From Burkholderiales bacterium (GTDB lineage: Bacteria > Pseudomonadota > Gammaproteobacteria > Burkholderiales > JABEVD01), in the NCBI GenBank assembly GCA_019753155.1, contig JAIELG010000041.1, positions 1-52,163 on the forward strand: DNA of 52,163 nucleotides, given 5' to 3'. Positions 1-8,228 of the stretch are shown piece after piece; the stretch's first letter is position 1, and every line of letters begins with the position of its first letter. A program made the position numbers and the translations under genes. A model generated the notes under the pieces. The model ran no database searches and was not told the DNA's origin. It saw only the letters and a program-made list of their open reading frames with translations.

Positions 1-1
1 C

Positions 2-34
2 AGGTTCCTGATCGATGTGTCGAAACTGGCCTGA
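2..34 (+). CDS. Possible C-terminal end of a gene truncated by the window edge
   Basis: An open frame runs in from the window edge and stops with TGA at 32-34, exactly before the stop codon of the convergent OsmC gene at 35. The ten visible residues end in DVSKLA. The tight abutment of two stop codons is what a convergent gene pair would give, but ten residues cannot identify a family, and an open frame this short could occur by chance. Confidence 0.3.
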   Translation, partial: RFLIDVSKLA

Positions 35-451
35 TCAGCCCTCGACGATTTCGAAATCGTGGGTGATGGTCGCGGTTTTGCCGAGCATGATCGAAGCGGA
101 GCAATATTTCTCGGCTGAAAGCTGGATCGCCCTTTCGACCTGGACAGGATTGAGGCCGCTGCCTGCTACGGTGAAATGGAAATGAATCCTGGTGAACACC
201 TTGGGATCCTCCCCTGCCCGCTCTGCATCGATTTCCACGCTGCAATTCGAGATGGGCTGCCGGCCTTTTTTCAGGATATGCACCACATCGATGGCCGTGC
301 AGCCTCCTGTTCCGAGCAGCAGCATTTCCATGGGGCGGGGTCCGAGGTTGCGTCCGCCCCCATCGGGCGGTCCATCCATCAGGACGGCGTGGCCGCTTTC
401 CGTTTCGCCCAGGAAACTGGCATTTTCGACCCATTTGACTCGCGCTTTCAT
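35..451 (-). CDS. OsmC family protein
   Basis: 138 residues, the usual size for an OsmC/OhrA-type protein. Family members are cytoplasmic dimeric thiol peroxidases that reduce organic hydroperoxides or related oxidants. Two cysteines lie where the family has its redox pair: Cys51 in a GGCTAIDVV segment at the start of the central helix, and Cys117 in EKYCSAS. The MEMLLLGTGGC stretch is typical of the YhfA-like branch rather than true Ohr, so the substrate is unknown. It overlaps the upstream YdcF-type gene by four bases on the minus strand, so the two are probably translated together. The family is clear; the branch is inferred. Confidence 0.85.
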   Translation of the reverse strand: MKARVKWVENASFLGETESGHAVLMDGPPDGGGRNLGPRPMEMLLLGTGGCTAIDVVHILKKGRQPISNCSVEIDAERAGEDPKVFTRIHFHFTVAGSGLNPVQVERAIQLSAEKYCSASIMLGKTATITHDFEIVEG

Positions 452-1215
452 GATTTTTCCCGGTTGCCGTGAAGCCGGTATTTTAACTCAAACCAGGCAA
501 GGCCGATGATTTCGTGCATCAGTATTTCGCTCTTCCACAGGGCATTCGCGGCGGGCAGGAATGAAAGGAGGCCGGTCTGGTTCGAAGTTGCGTATCCGGT
601 AGGCGCGGGAATTACGCTGAAACCCGCGTGCCTGAACAGGGTGGACGCTCTCGGCATATGCCAGGCATGGGTGACGAGATAAATCGTTCTGTGTTGCTTC
701 AGGATGACTGCGCTTTTTGAAGCATTGCCTTCGGTGTCGATCGAAGCCTCTTCGGTCCATGTTACGGGGACATGGAAATCCTCGACGAGGACGGTTTTCA
801 TTTGCAGGGCTTCGGAGTCCGCATTGCCAAGCGGGGCCCCTCCCGTGACCAGGATAGGCTTTCGCGTCTTCCGGTAAAGCTTTGCCGCATAGCGCAGACG
901 CTCCAGCGCCCAGGGAGAGACCGTGTTCGCGCCTTCGTATTCGGGCGCATGAAAATAGCTTCCCGCGCCGAGAACCACGATGGCGTCGGCATTCCTGTCT
1001 GATATGTCCACATAAGGCCCCTCGAATGCTCTCATCGCCCGTTCCGAAAAGAAAGGCGTCGATATGATGTAGAGCAGAACGAGAGAGAGGGCCACAAGGC
1101 GTTTCCCGAGTTTCGGTCTGGATTTCAGGAAAAGAACCCCCACTCCCCCGAGCAGAATCAGGTTCAAAGGCGGGAGCAGACAGGCGCTTATAAAATGGGA
1201 TACGAACCAATTCAT
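448..1215 (-). CDS. YdcF/ElyC family membrane protein (DUF218)
   Basis: 255 residues. Two hydrophobic segments in the first 60 residues (about 8-28 and 38-56) anchor it in the inner membrane. They are followed by a DUF218 domain with the motifs DAIVVLGAG near residue 76 and ILVTGG near 120, and a VTHAWHMPRA segment typical of the SanA/ElyC/YdcF group. ElyC and SanA relatives are linked to peptidoglycan or envelope integrity, possibly through lipid-carrier metabolism, but the chemistry is unsettled. It is the first gene of a minus-strand pair with the OsmC gene and is divergent from rplM. Confidence 0.8.
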   Translation of the reverse strand: MNWFVSHFISACLLPPLNLILLGGVGVLFLKSRPKLGKRLVALSLVLLYIISTPFFSERAMRAFEGPYVDISDRNADAIVVLGAGSYFHAPEYEGANTVSPWALERLRYAAKLYRKTRKPILVTGGAPLGNADSEALQMKTVLVEDFHVPVTWTEEASIDTEGNASKSAVILKQHRTIYLVTHAWHMPRASTLFRHAGFSVIPAPTGYATSNQTGLLSFLPAANALWKSEILMHEIIGLAWFELKYRLHGNREKS

Positions 1216-1236
1216 GAGGAAATTCGCTGTTATTGA

Positions 1237-1266
1237 TTGACACAGCCTGCCAATCTAGCATAAAAT
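1237..1266 (+). promoter_or_regulatory. Sigma-70 promoter of rplM-rpsI
   Basis: TTGACA at 1237-1242 matches the -35 consensus perfectly, and TAAAAT at 1261-1266 matches five of six -10 bases with an 18-base spacer. It lies 40 bases before the rplM start in the gap divergent from the YdcF-type gene, as expected for a strongly expressed ribosomal-protein operon. Confidence 0.65.
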
Positions 1267-1305
1267 TCGCAACTTTCCCTAATTCAAGTACCTAGGACTG
1301 GCTTC

Positions 1306-1743
1306 ATGAAAACGTTTTCTGCTAAGCCCCACGAAGTAAAGCACGACTGGATCGTCGTTGATGCGACGGACAAGGTTCTGGGGCGCCTCGCTTCCCAGAT
1401 CGCTTACCGTTTGCGCGGCAAACACAAGGCTATCTATACTCCCCATGTCGATACCGGCGATTATGTCGTGGTCGTCAATGTCGACAAATTGCGCGTGACG
1501 GGCAACAAGCCCGAAGCCAAGATTTATTACAGGCATACCGGCTATCCCGGCGGAATTTATGCGACAAGCTTCTCGAAGATGCATGCGCGTTTCCCCGGAC
1601 GCGTGCTGCAAAAGGCGGTGAAAGGCATGCTGCCGAAAGGCCCGCTGGGTTACGCCATGCTCAGGAAGCTCAAGGTTTACGCGGGGCCGCAGCACCCCCA
1701 TTCGGCGCAGCAGCCGCAACCCCTGGATATCGTGAAAGCATAA
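1306..1743 (+). CDS. rplM: 50S ribosomal protein L13
   Basis: 145 residues, close to the usual 142. It shows the L13 signatures [17 protein letters not shown] near the N terminus, [12 protein letters not shown] in the middle, and [13 protein letters not shown] near the C terminus. L13 is an early-assembly protein of the large subunit that binds 23S rRNA. rpsI starts one base after its stop codon, the conserved rplM-rpsI pairing across bacteria. The ATG at 1306 lies downstream of a good promoter and gives the conserved family N terminus. Confidence 0.98.
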   Translation: MKTFSAKPHEVKHDWIVVDATDKVLGRLASQIAYRLRGKHKAIYTPHVDTGDYVVVVNVDKLRVTGNKPEAKIYYRHTGYPGGIYATSFSKMHARFPGRVLQKAVKGMLPKGPLGYAMLRKLKVYAGPQHPHSAQQPQPLDIVKA

Positions 1744-1744
1744 T

Positions 1745-2137
1745 ATGGGCGCAAACTACAATTACGGCACTGGAAGGCGCAAATGCGCGGTGGCCAGGGT
1801 TTTCCTGAAGCCAGGAAAGGGCAACATCGTTGTCAACGGCAAGCCGATCGACGAATTCTTCTCGCGCGAAACCGGCCGCATGGTGGTTCGCCAGCCGCTG
1901 GTTCTGACTGATACCCTGGCCAGTTTCGACATCATGGTCAACGTGATGGGCGGGGGCGAATCCGGACAGGCCGGCGCGGTTCGCCACGGCATCACCCGTG
2001 CATTGATCGATTACGATGCGACGCTCAAGCCTGAACTCAAGAAGGCCGGACTCGTGACGCGCGATGCGCGCGAGGTGGAACGCAAAAAAGTGGGCTTGCA
2101 CAAGGCGCGCAAACGCAAGCAGTTTTCGAAGCGTTGA
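1745..2137 (+). CDS. rpsI: 30S ribosomal protein S9
   Basis: 130 residues, the standard length. It has the S9 pattern: [15 protein letters not shown] at the N terminus, [15 protein letters not shown] in the middle, and a very basic C-terminal tail ending KQFSKR. In S9 this tail reaches the P-site tRNA on the 30S head. The family usually ends QYSKR, so the ending here is a conservative variant. It forms one operon with rplM and is followed 13 bases later by a clear intrinsic terminator. Confidence 0.98.
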   Translation: MGANYNYGTGRRKCAVARVFLKPGKGNIVVNGKPIDEFFSRETGRMVVRQPLVLTDTLASFDIMVNVMGGGESGQAGAVRHGITRALIDYDATLKPELKKAGLVTRDAREVERKKVGLHKARKRKQFSKR

Positions 2138-2150
2138 TGCGCTTCATTCG

Positions 2151-2178
2151 AAAAAGCCGCCTTTGGCGGCTTTTTTAT
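2151..2178 (+). terminator. Rho-independent terminator after rplM-rpsI
   Basis: A GCCGCC / GGCGGC stem (AAAAAGCCGCC, loop TTT, GGCGGCTTTTTTA) is followed by a run of six T. It sits just after the rpsI stop and separates the ribosomal-protein operon from argC. The A-rich left flank could make it work in both directions. Confidence 0.9.
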
Positions 2179-2216
2179 TGTCCGTGAAAAGACTATATTC
2201 ATATCGGAGGGGGATC

Positions 2217-3245
2217 ATGATCAAGGCAGGCATAGTCGGTGGGACGGGATATACCGGGGTGGAATTGCTGCGCCTTCTGGCGAAGCATCCGGAAGTGCAG
2301 CTGGAGGCGATCACCTCCCGGAGCGAAGCGGGAATGCGCGTCAGCGAGATGTTCCCCAGCCTGCGCAAAAAGGTGGAGCTGGCTTTCGTCGCGCCGACCC
2401 TCGACAGTCTTGCCGCTTGCGATGTGGTGTTTTTCGCCACGCCCAATGGAATCGCCATGAAGGAAGCGAAGGCCCTGCTCGATGCGGGCATCAGGGTCAT
2501 CGATCTCGCCGCGGATTTCAGGATCAGGGATGTGGCGCTCTGGGAGAAATGGTACGGCATGCAGCACGCCTGTCCCGAATTGCTCGAACAGGCTATCTAC
2601 GGCCTGCCCGAAGTCAACCGCGAAAAAATCGCGAAGGCGCTTCTGGTGGCGAACCCCGGCTGCTATCCCACTGCGGTGCAGCTGGGCTTTCTTCCTCTTG
2701 TCGAAGCGGGGCTGGTCGATGTCGATTATCTGGTGGCGGATGCCAAATCCGGGGTGAGCGGCGCGGGGAGAAAGGCTGAAATGGCTTCCCTGTTTTCAGA
2801 AGCATCCGACAATTTCAAGGCTTACGGCGTTGCAGGCCACAGGCATCTGCCCGAGATCAGTCAGGGGCTTTCCATCGCGGCGAAAAGGTCGGTGGGGTTC
2901 ACATTCGTGCCGCATCTCACTCCGCTGATCAGGGGAATCCATGCGACCCTTTATGCGAGGCTTGTTGCCGATGCCGACCTGCAGCGGCTTTTCGAAGATC
3001 GCTATGCGAACGAGCTTTTTGTGGATGTCATGCCCCCCGGCAGCCATCCGGAGACGAGAAGCGTGCGCGGCTCGAACATTTGCCGTATCGCGGTTCATCG
3101 CCCGCAGGACTCAAGCATCGTAGTCGTGCTGTCCGTGATCGACAATCTGGTGAAGGGTGCAGCGGGCCAGGCGGTGCAGAACATGAACATCATGTTCGGC
3201 CTGCCTGAGGATGCGGGGATCGATCTCGTTCCACTCCTGCCTTAG
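2217..3245 (+). CDS. argC: N-acetyl-gamma-glutamyl-phosphate reductase
   Basis: 342 residues from the ATG at 2217. This start is preferred over in-frame upstream starts, which would read back through the terminator and rpsI, because a strong GGAGGGGG ribosome site lies at 2206-2213 and the protein then begins [14 protein letters not shown], the NADP-binding loop. The catalytic cysteine lies in ANPGCYPT near residue 150. ArgC reduces N-acetylglutamyl phosphate to the semialdehyde in the third step of arginine synthesis in the cytoplasm. argB, the preceding pathway step, lies 7 kb downstream, so the arginine genes are near each other but not in one operon. Confidence 0.97.
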   Translation: MIKAGIVGGTGYTGVELLRLLAKHPEVQLEAITSRSEAGMRVSEMFPSLRKKVELAFVAPTLDSLAACDVVFFATPNGIAMKEAKALLDAGIRVIDLAADFRIRDVALWEKWYGMQHACPELLEQAIYGLPEVNREKIAKALLVANPGCYPTAVQLGFLPLVEAGLVDVDYLVADAKSGVSGAGRKAEMASLFSEASDNFKAYGVAGHRHLPEISQGLSIAAKRSVGFTFVPHLTPLIRGIHATLYARLVADADLQRLFEDRYANELFVDVMPPGSHPETRSVRGSNICRIAVHRPQDSSIVVVLSVIDNLVKGAAGQAVQNMNIMFGLPEDAGIDLVPLLP

Positions 3246-3396
3246 CCCGTGTCCAGCATATACCCGTAGCTATTGCCGTCGAACGAGCCTGTAGAAAAAG
3301 GCTGGTGGAAAATGGGGGGTGCCGGGCAGCGTTCAGGTTTCTCATTTCGATGCATGTGTGGTTGTCCACATCCATGCCGAATTTTTCCGAGGCTTG

Positions 3397-4734
3397 TCAA
3401 CCGAGGGCGGCGAGCAGCTTCTGGTGGATGCCGCCGAAGCTGCCGTTGCTCATGACGAGGATGGTGTCGCCCGGCTTCGCCGATCCGGCAATCGCTTCGA
3501 CCAGGCCTTCCAGGTCGGACTTCACGTCGGCATTTTCCCCCAGGGAAGAAAGCGCCGATTTCGCATCCCAGCCCAGATCCCTGTCGAAGCAGAAAACGAG
3601 ATCCGCATCGATAAGGCTCCCCGCGAGGGCATCCTTCATCACCCCCATTTTCATCGTGTTGGAACGCGGCTCGAGTACCGCGATAATTCGCGCGCTCCCC
3701 GCTTTTTCCCTGAGTCCCGCGAGGGTCGTGGCAATCGCCGTGGGATGGTGGGCGAAGTCGTCGTAAACGGCGACGCCTCCCGCAATTCCCCTCAATTCCA
3801 TGCGGCGCTTCACGTTCATGAATTTCGACAAGGCATCGATTCCGGTTTCGGGGGGAACGCCGCAATGTCTGGCGGCAGCGATGGCGGCAAGCGCATTGGA
3901 GCGGTTGTGGGCGCCAAGCAGATCCCATCGCAACGCGCCTTCGAATTTATCGCCGCACAGGATGTCCGTGTGTTCTTCCCGAAGGAGCGCATGCCAGCCT
4001 GCATCGTTCCCGAACCATTCGACAGGACTCCAACAGCCCCTTTCCAGGACTCTCCTTAAACTTTCCCCACAGGCATTGGCGACGATCAGTCCGCCGGACG
4101 GAATTGTGCGCACCAGGTGATGGAACTGGGTTTCGATAGCCGCAAGATCGGGGAATATATCCGCATGGTCGTATTCCAGGTTGTTGAGGACCGCAGTCCT
4201 CGGATGGTAATGCACGAACTTGGAGCGCTTGTCGAAGAACGCGGTATCGTATTCGTCGGCTTCTATCGCGAAGAAGGGCGAATCGGTGAGCCTTGCCGAA
4301 ACTCCGAAATTTTGCGCCACACCGCCGATCAGAAAGCCCGGATTCAGTCCGCCATATTCCAGTATCCAGGCCAGCATCGATGTCGTCGTGGTCTTGCCGT
4401 GCGTTCCAGCCACCGCGATGACCCATTTGTCTTTCAGGATATTTTCGTAAAGCCATTGCGGACCCGAAACATAAGGCAGGTTCTGATCCAGGATCGCTTC
4501 CATCAATGGGTTGCCGCGGGAAACGACATTGCCGATCACGTAAAGATCGGGCGCCAGTTTGATTTGCGCCGGATCGTAACCCTCGATCAATTCGATACCG
4601 AACATTTCGAGCTGGGTGCTCATGGGCGGATAGACCGCCGCATCGCATCCCGTTACCCGATGCCCAGAGGATTTTGCAAGCGCGGCTATTCCTCCCATGA
4701 ACGTGCCGCAAATGCCGAGGATGTGGATATGCAT
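3397..4734 (-). CDS. mpl: UDP-MurNAc:L-Ala-gamma-D-Glu-meso-DAP ligase (cell-wall recycling)
   Basis: 445 residues, the usual Mpl length. An N-terminal Rossmann-like domain (ILGICGTFMGG) is followed by the Mur-ligase ATP loop GTHGKTTT at 110-117, the central EADEYDTAFFD motif and YDDFAHHPTA in the C-terminal half. The EADEYDTAF segment and the absence of a MurC-type N terminus favour Mpl over MurC. Mpl attaches the recycled tripeptide to UDP-MurNAc, returning old peptidoglycan to synthesis. It stands alone on the minus strand; the 151 bases between its stop and argC hold no gene that I can see. Confidence 0.93.
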   Translation of the reverse strand: MHIHILGICGTFMGGIAALAKSSGHRVTGCDAAVYPPMSTQLEMFGIELIEGYDPAQIKLAPDLYVIGNVVSRGNPLMEAILDQNLPYVSGPQWLYENILKDKWVIAVAGTHGKTTTTSMLAWILEYGGLNPGFLIGGVAQNFGVSARLTDSPFFAIEADEYDTAFFDKRSKFVHYHPRTAVLNNLEYDHADIFPDLAAIETQFHHLVRTIPSGGLIVANACGESLRRVLERGCWSPVEWFGNDAGWHALLREEHTDILCGDKFEGALRWDLLGAHNRSNALAAIAAARHCGVPPETGIDALSKFMNVKRRMELRGIAGGVAVYDDFAHHPTAIATTLAGLREKAGSARIIAVLEPRSNTMKMGVMKDALAGSLIDADLVFCFDRDLGWDAKSALSSLGENADVKSDLEGLVEAIAGSAKPGDTILVMSNGSFGGIHQKLLAALG

Positions 4735-4782
4735 GGACTATTCCGCTGTCAAATCGGCGATTCTACCTGTTTTGGGTTTTAC

Positions 4783-4810
4783 TTGAAATCGGAAACGGCT
4801 TTGCTATATT
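4783..4810 (+). promoter_or_regulatory. Promoter of the small heat-shock gene
   Basis: TTGAAA (4783-4788) and TATATT (4805-4810), each five of six to the sigma-70 consensus, are spaced by 16 bases. The -35 reads CTTGAAA, which also equals the sigma-32 -35 consensus, but no CCCCAT-type -10 follows at the sigma-32 distance. Ordinary sigma-70 use is therefore better supported. An AGGAGA ribosome site at 4831-4836 precedes the ATG. Confidence 0.55.
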
Positions 4811-4841
4811 TCGAGTACAGATCAATTTTCAGGAGAATGAA

Positions 4842-5276
4842 ATGGCCAATATCACCCGCTGGGATCCTTTCAGGCTGGAGCCGTTCGATGACGCGATCGA
4901 CAATCTTTTCAAGGGCTTCATGGTGCGCCCGTTCAGCATGGGAACGGAAAGTCCGCAGATCAAGCTGGACGTAAAGGAAGACGACAAGGCTTATACGGTG
5001 CATGCCGATATTCCGGGTGTAAAGAAGGAAGACATTCATGTGACGATAGACGGCAACCGCGTTTCATTGAGCGCGGAAGTCAGGAAGGAGAAGGAAGAGA
5101 AAAAAGGGGAAACCATACTTCGTTCCGAGCGCTGCTTCGGCAAGGTTTACCGGGCTTTCAGCCTTGGCCAGGAAGTCGACGAGGAGGCGGCACATGCGAA
5201 ATACAGCGATGGCGTTCTCGAATTGACCCTCCCCAAGAAAGCTCCAGTGGAGTCCAAGCGCTTGACTATCGAATGA
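4842..5276 (+). CDS. Hsp20/alpha-crystallin family small heat-shock protein
   Basis: 144 residues. A short N-terminal arm begins MANITRWDPF, a start typical of bacterial class-A Hsp20 proteins. The alpha-crystallin domain spans about 42-135 and contains the ADIPGVKKEDI and DGVLELTLPK motifs. Such proteins form oligomers that hold unfolding clients for DnaK/ClpB. The gene is monocistronic: it has its own promoter and an intrinsic terminator 25 bases after the stop. Confidence 0.95.
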   Translation: MANITRWDPFRLEPFDDAIDNLFKGFMVRPFSMGTESPQIKLDVKEDDKAYTVHADIPGVKKEDIHVTIDGNRVSLSAEVRKEKEEKKGETILRSERCFGKVYRAFSLGQEVDEEAAHAKYSDGVLELTLPKKAPVESKRLTIE

Positions 5277-5300
5277 TTCACCCCATTAGGCGTTCCATGA

Positions 5301-5333
5301 GCCCTTGCCGGATTTCCCGGCAAGGGCTTTTTA
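5301..5333 (+). terminator. Rho-independent terminator after hsp20
   Basis: GCCCTTGCCGG and CCGGCAAGGGC form an 11-pair perfect stem around a short ATTT loop, followed by TTTTTAT. It is one of the strongest hairpins in the window and ends the monocistronic heat-shock transcript. Confidence 0.93.
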
Positions 5334-5388
5334 TCTGGCCGCGATTATTGCCTTGACTCTCCGGAAAGTTTAAATCAGAATCATTCGT

Positions 5389-5415
5389 TGTTACAGTACG
5401 TAACAGGCGCGTTAC
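5389..5415 (+). promoter_or_regulatory. TGTTAC/GTAACA palindromic operator candidate
   Basis: TGTTAC (5389-5394) and GTAACA (5400-5405) form an inverted repeat with a five-base centre, and a third half-site GTTACA begins at 5411. The cluster lies 37 bases before the lipoprotein start, about where a promoter or operator would be. Two GTAACA copies also precede the outer-membrane protein gene at the other end of the window. The binding protein is unknown. Confidence 0.35.
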
Positions 5416-5451
5416 AAAAAACTGGTCGAGAACTGGACTAAGGAGAGAACT

Positions 5452-5583
5452 ATGCGTAGTTTTATGATTTTGATTGTTTTATTTGTTGTCGCCGGTTTGA
5501 GCGGGTGCGGCGGGGGCGGGGGCAGTGGTGCCGGAACAGGTACTGGTGCCGCCGGTGGCGGCGTCAAAGGCGTAGCCAGATAA
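5452..5583 (+). CDS. Very small glycine-rich lipoprotein (43 residues)
   Basis: Too short for most gene callers but well supported: an AAGGAGAG ribosome site at 5440-5447 precedes the ATG. Residues 2-16 are hydrophobic and are followed by the lipobox LSGC, with Cys19 as the lipidation site. The rest is Gly/Ala/Ser/Thr only (GGGGGSGAGTG...), ending KGVAR. After signal cleavage just 25 residues would remain on the lipid. No folded domain is possible. It may tether or assist the large secreted protein that starts ten bases downstream, or it may be the surviving head of a longer lipoprotein. Function unknown. Confidence 0.6.
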   Translation: MRSFMILIVLFVVAGLSGCGGGGGSGAGTGTGAAGGGVKGVAR

Positions 5584-5593
5584 GGGAGAGAAA

Positions 5594-7429
5594 ATGACTA
5601 AGTTCAAGAAAATAGCTGTTGCACTGATGTTCTCCGGGGCCATGCATGCACAAGCCGCTTCGGTTAGCCGGGCGCCGCTTGTCACGGGAACCACTTACAC
5701 CATTTCCGTCGGCATCGCCAACACCGATCCTGCTGCGGCCTCGCCTCTTCTCACCACATACGGCACGCTGAATGCCACGGCAGACGCCAACCAGCAACTC
5801 CAGTTCCAGTTCCCGGCGTCCACATTCACGAACTGCACCCAGCCCATGCTGCTCGTGATCCAGGATCCGAACAATATCGTGGTGCGCAGGGATGTCGTTC
5901 CCTGTCCCACATCGTCTTCGGCGGATGAGCCGGTCGGCGTCACTCCGAATACCACCACCCAGGCGCAAGTGAATTTGGTTGCAGGAACCGACCCGATATC
6001 CACGGTCTTTTCCAATCTGTTCGTGCGCAACAATCTTGCCGACAACGAACTGCAGATCGTCGGTACGGCGATCAAGCACGGCATCAGCAACGCCGGTGGA
6101 TTCATCGATTATCTGAAAACCACTCGCGGCGTTACCCAGCAGCAGATCGACACCTACAACAGCAACATCAATGCCAGGCTGACGGACCCCAATTCGGGTT
6201 ACAACGTATTGATGAATGCCGCCGCTAACGCCACGGCAAACTCCGTCGACGACAGCTCGAATCGAGGAAAAGCGGCGGGATTGCTGCTCCAGATCCTGCT
6301 CGATGCGGCCGACGACCCGAACCGCCTTCCCCTGCCTACCGATATTCCGCGCGATTTTATAGTCGAAGCGGTCGATGCCATGGGATCCATTGTCGCTCCC
6401 GAACTTCTGGCATCCAATGCCAAATATCTGGGGGGAGATACCACGCAGCTTTCGGACGCGGCGATGAGCAGCGTGCAATCGACCTCCCAGAGCGCCATCA
6501 AGAAACTCAAGGCGAACCGGGTGATAGCCGATTTCACCGATGCGATGACGGTGCTCGGGGCAAGCGCAGCCGACAAGAAGCAGTTCGCTGATGCAGTGAC
6601 CGCCCTGAGTGCCGCCATGGATACCGCTTATGCGAAATTCGAAGCTGCGGCATTCAACAGCGACCCGAATTCGGCGAATGCGGAAGGGGATGCGAATACG
6701 ATCAATACTGCTGAAACTTCCCTTTCCGGCGACCTGGGCGCCGCCTTCAGTACTTTCCAACAGGCTCTCTCGGCAAGCAATGCCCGCATGTCCACGATGA
6801 TCCAGAATATGTGTCCGTTGAGCGGGGGGGCGGCAGGAGCGGCGGGATGCCCGACGCAGGCGGATCTGCAGGTGCCTGCTTACGATGCGAACGGGAACCC
6901 TGTTGTCGATAAAAACAACAATCCTGTGATGCTTAACTGGCCGATCAACAAGGTGGTGCTCACCGACTGGATTTCGGGCGTGCTCAATGCCGGCGGATCG
7001 CTGGCTTATACGCGGGCCGCTGATGCCATTCCTGCTTCGGTTATTCCATGGGTAGGCAATTGCACAAAAAGCGGGACAGTGGTGACGCCAATGGTTCTCG
7101 ATCTGGCATCCTGCACCGCAGCCGGGGGAGCCTGGACCAGAACCGATTTCACCACGTACAGTGGAATGGTTGCTTCGGAGAGTGCCCAGATGGGAGTCGG
7201 CGAGGATATTTCCATTCTTGGTGCGATCAGGGATGCCGCGCTTGTCACTGCTTACGCCATCACCGACCAGGCTGCCCAAATGCAGGCTGTCAGTGCGGCG
7301 GAGAAAGCGTATACGGACGGCATAATAAGGCTTGCAATGAACTTGAGCGGAACCACTAACGGCACTGCCGCAATCGGCATGGCGCAGCAATTCGCAATCA
7401 TCATCCTGATGCAGGATCCGAGCCTCTAA
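5594..7429 (+). CDS. Large secreted protein of unknown function
   Basis: 611 residues. An N-terminal Sec signal (KKIAVALMFSGAMHAQA, cleavage near residue 21-22 at AQA-A) sends it to the periplasm or outside. I do not recognise the mature protein. It is Ala/Thr/Asn/Asp-rich and low in basic residues, with long helical-looking stretches between about 130 and 400. Its few cysteines appear to occur in pairs (MCPLSGG and GCPTQ; NCTKSG and ASCTAAG), which suggests extracytoplasmic disulphides. A GGGAGAG ribosome site lies at 5584-5590, ten bases after the tiny lipoprotein gene, so the two form an operon. A terminator follows at 7449. The 649-residue frame on the other strand is a shadow of this gene. 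Confidence 0.75.
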   Translation: MTKFKKIAVALMFSGAMHAQAASVSRAPLVTGTTYTISVGIANTDPAAASPLLTTYGTLNATADANQQLQFQFPASTFTNCTQPMLLVIQDPNNIVVRRDVVPCPTSSSADEPVGVTPNTTTQAQVNLVAGTDPISTVFSNLFVRNNLADNELQIVGTAIKHGISNAGGFIDYLKTTRGVTQQQIDTYNSNINARLTDPNSGYNVLMNAAANATANSVDDSSNRGKAAGLLLQILLDAADDPNRLPLPTDIPRDFIVEAVDAMGSIVAPELLASNAKYLGGDTTQLSDAAMSSVQSTSQSAIKKLKANRVIADFTDAMTVLGASAADKKQFADAVTALSAAMDTAYAKFEAAAFNSDPNSANAEGDANTINTAETSLSGDLGAAFSTFQQALSASNARMSTMIQNMCPLSGGAAGAAGCPTQADLQVPAYDANGNPVVDKNNNPVMLNWPINKVVLTDWISGVLNAGGSLAYTRAADAIPASVIPWVGNCTKSGTVVTPMVLDLASCTAAGGAWTRTDFTTYSGMVASESAQMGVGEDISILGAIRDAALVTAYAITDQAAQMQAVSAAEKAYTDGIIRLAMNLSGTTNGTAAIGMAQQFAIIILMQDPSL

Positions 7430-7448
7430 GGTTCCGGCATCCTGTGCG

Positions 7449-7479
7449 GCGGGCACGACGGCAGTCATGCCCGCTTTTT
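7449..7479 (+). terminator. Rho-independent terminator after the secreted-protein gene
   Basis: GCGGGCA and TGCCCGC form a seven-pair stem with a 12-base loop, followed by five T. It lies 20 bases after the stop of the 611-residue protein gene. Confidence 0.75.
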
Positions 7480-7503
7480 GATTTCCGGGTGTAGAATCCT
7501 CAA

Positions 7504-8157
7504 ATGCAAACAAAGCGCCTGTTGCTGGCCTGCTCGGTTTCCCTTTTGCTGCATCTGTTCATTTTTGCGGGAGTCGGAGCGAAAAAGCCTTCCCCCTTCC
7601 AGCCCATCAGCATCCGGGTGGAACTTGCAACATACCGGAAGCCCATAGAAAAAATCCCGGAAGCGATCCCTCCCGAAGAAAAATCCCCGCCTGAAGACGC
7701 GCCGCCTGAGGACGCTCCGTCTGAAGAAAATTTGCCGGAGGAGAAGCCCGCGGATGAAAAACCGCCCGAGATCCCGAGAAACGAGAGCGTGAAAGCGCTT
7801 TCGATGATGTGGGGAAAAACCGCCATGATAAATGCCAGGATGCGGCAGATGCAGCGCTTCATCGAGGCCGCGAGGGCGAATCTTTCCGCCCAGTTTGCAA
7901 AGACCATGGCCCCGAAAGAAAGAGAAGTCTATGCGGATCAGAAATGCAGCGCCATGCTCGAAGGCGAGACAGCACCCAGGGTTAGCTGTCCCGATCCGAA
8001 TCTTTCCGAGCTGATCCTGAAAAAAATAGACTGGGCTTCGCTTCCGAAGCCCAGTGAATTCGGACTTCCCCGGCTCGATATGGAAATCGGCATGGCGCTT
8101 TCCGTGCAGGGAATCGGTATCGGATTCCAGTTCCGCGAAGCCGCCGTGCCGCGATAG
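7504..8157 (+). CDS. Membrane-anchored proline/glutamate-rich protein, TonB-like architecture
   Basis: 217 residues. One N-terminal transmembrane helix (about 5-26) is followed by a Pro/Glu-rich stretch from about 40 to 95 with repeats such as PPEDAP and EEKPADEKPP, then a soluble domain with two cysteines (QKCSAML and VSCPDP). This inner-membrane anchor plus stiff periplasmic linker resembles TonB or TolA, and the C-terminal part has a weak DLS..L..K...WASLP pattern. I cannot place the C-terminal domain in a family, and no exbB/exbD-like genes lie nearby. TonB-like is a description of the architecture, not a functional claim. Confidence 0.6.
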   Translation: MQTKRLLLACSVSLLLHLFIFAGVGAKKPSPFQPISIRVELATYRKPIEKIPEAIPPEEKSPPEDAPPEDAPSEENLPEEKPADEKPPEIPRNESVKALSMMWGKTAMINARMRQMQRFIEAARANLSAQFAKTMAPKEREVYADQKCSAMLEGETAPRVSCPDPNLSELILKKIDWASLPKPSEFGLPRLDMEIGMALSVQGIGIGFQFREAAVPR

Positions 8158-8167
8158 GTTTTACACA

Positions 8168-8228
8168 TGATATAATCCGCTCCTAAGAGCGAGGCCGGGA
8201 ACCGGAAGGTTTTGACGGTACAACCTTC
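8168..8228 (+). promoter_or_regulatory. Extended -10 promoter and leader hairpin before the GGDEF-EAL gene
   Basis: TGATATAAT at 8168-8176 is a perfect extended -10 element, and no good -35 is visible, as is common for such promoters. The predicted leader of about 70 bases contains a hairpin with arms GAAGGTT (8205-8211) and AACCTTC (8222-8228). The leader does not resemble the known cyclic-di-GMP riboswitch consensus, so I call only the promoter and the hairpin. Confidence 0.5.

Noticed and set aside
4782-4810. Sigma-32 heat-shock promoter for hsp20
   Set aside because: CTTGAAA fits the -35, but no CCCCAT-type -10 follows at the right distance, while a good sigma-70 -10 does.
5564-7513. A 649-residue open frame on the minus strand
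   Set aside because: It lies wholly opposite the secreted-protein gene, whose ribosome site, signal peptide and terminator are convincing. The translated minus frame is rich in Arg/Gly/His and has no signal or motif.
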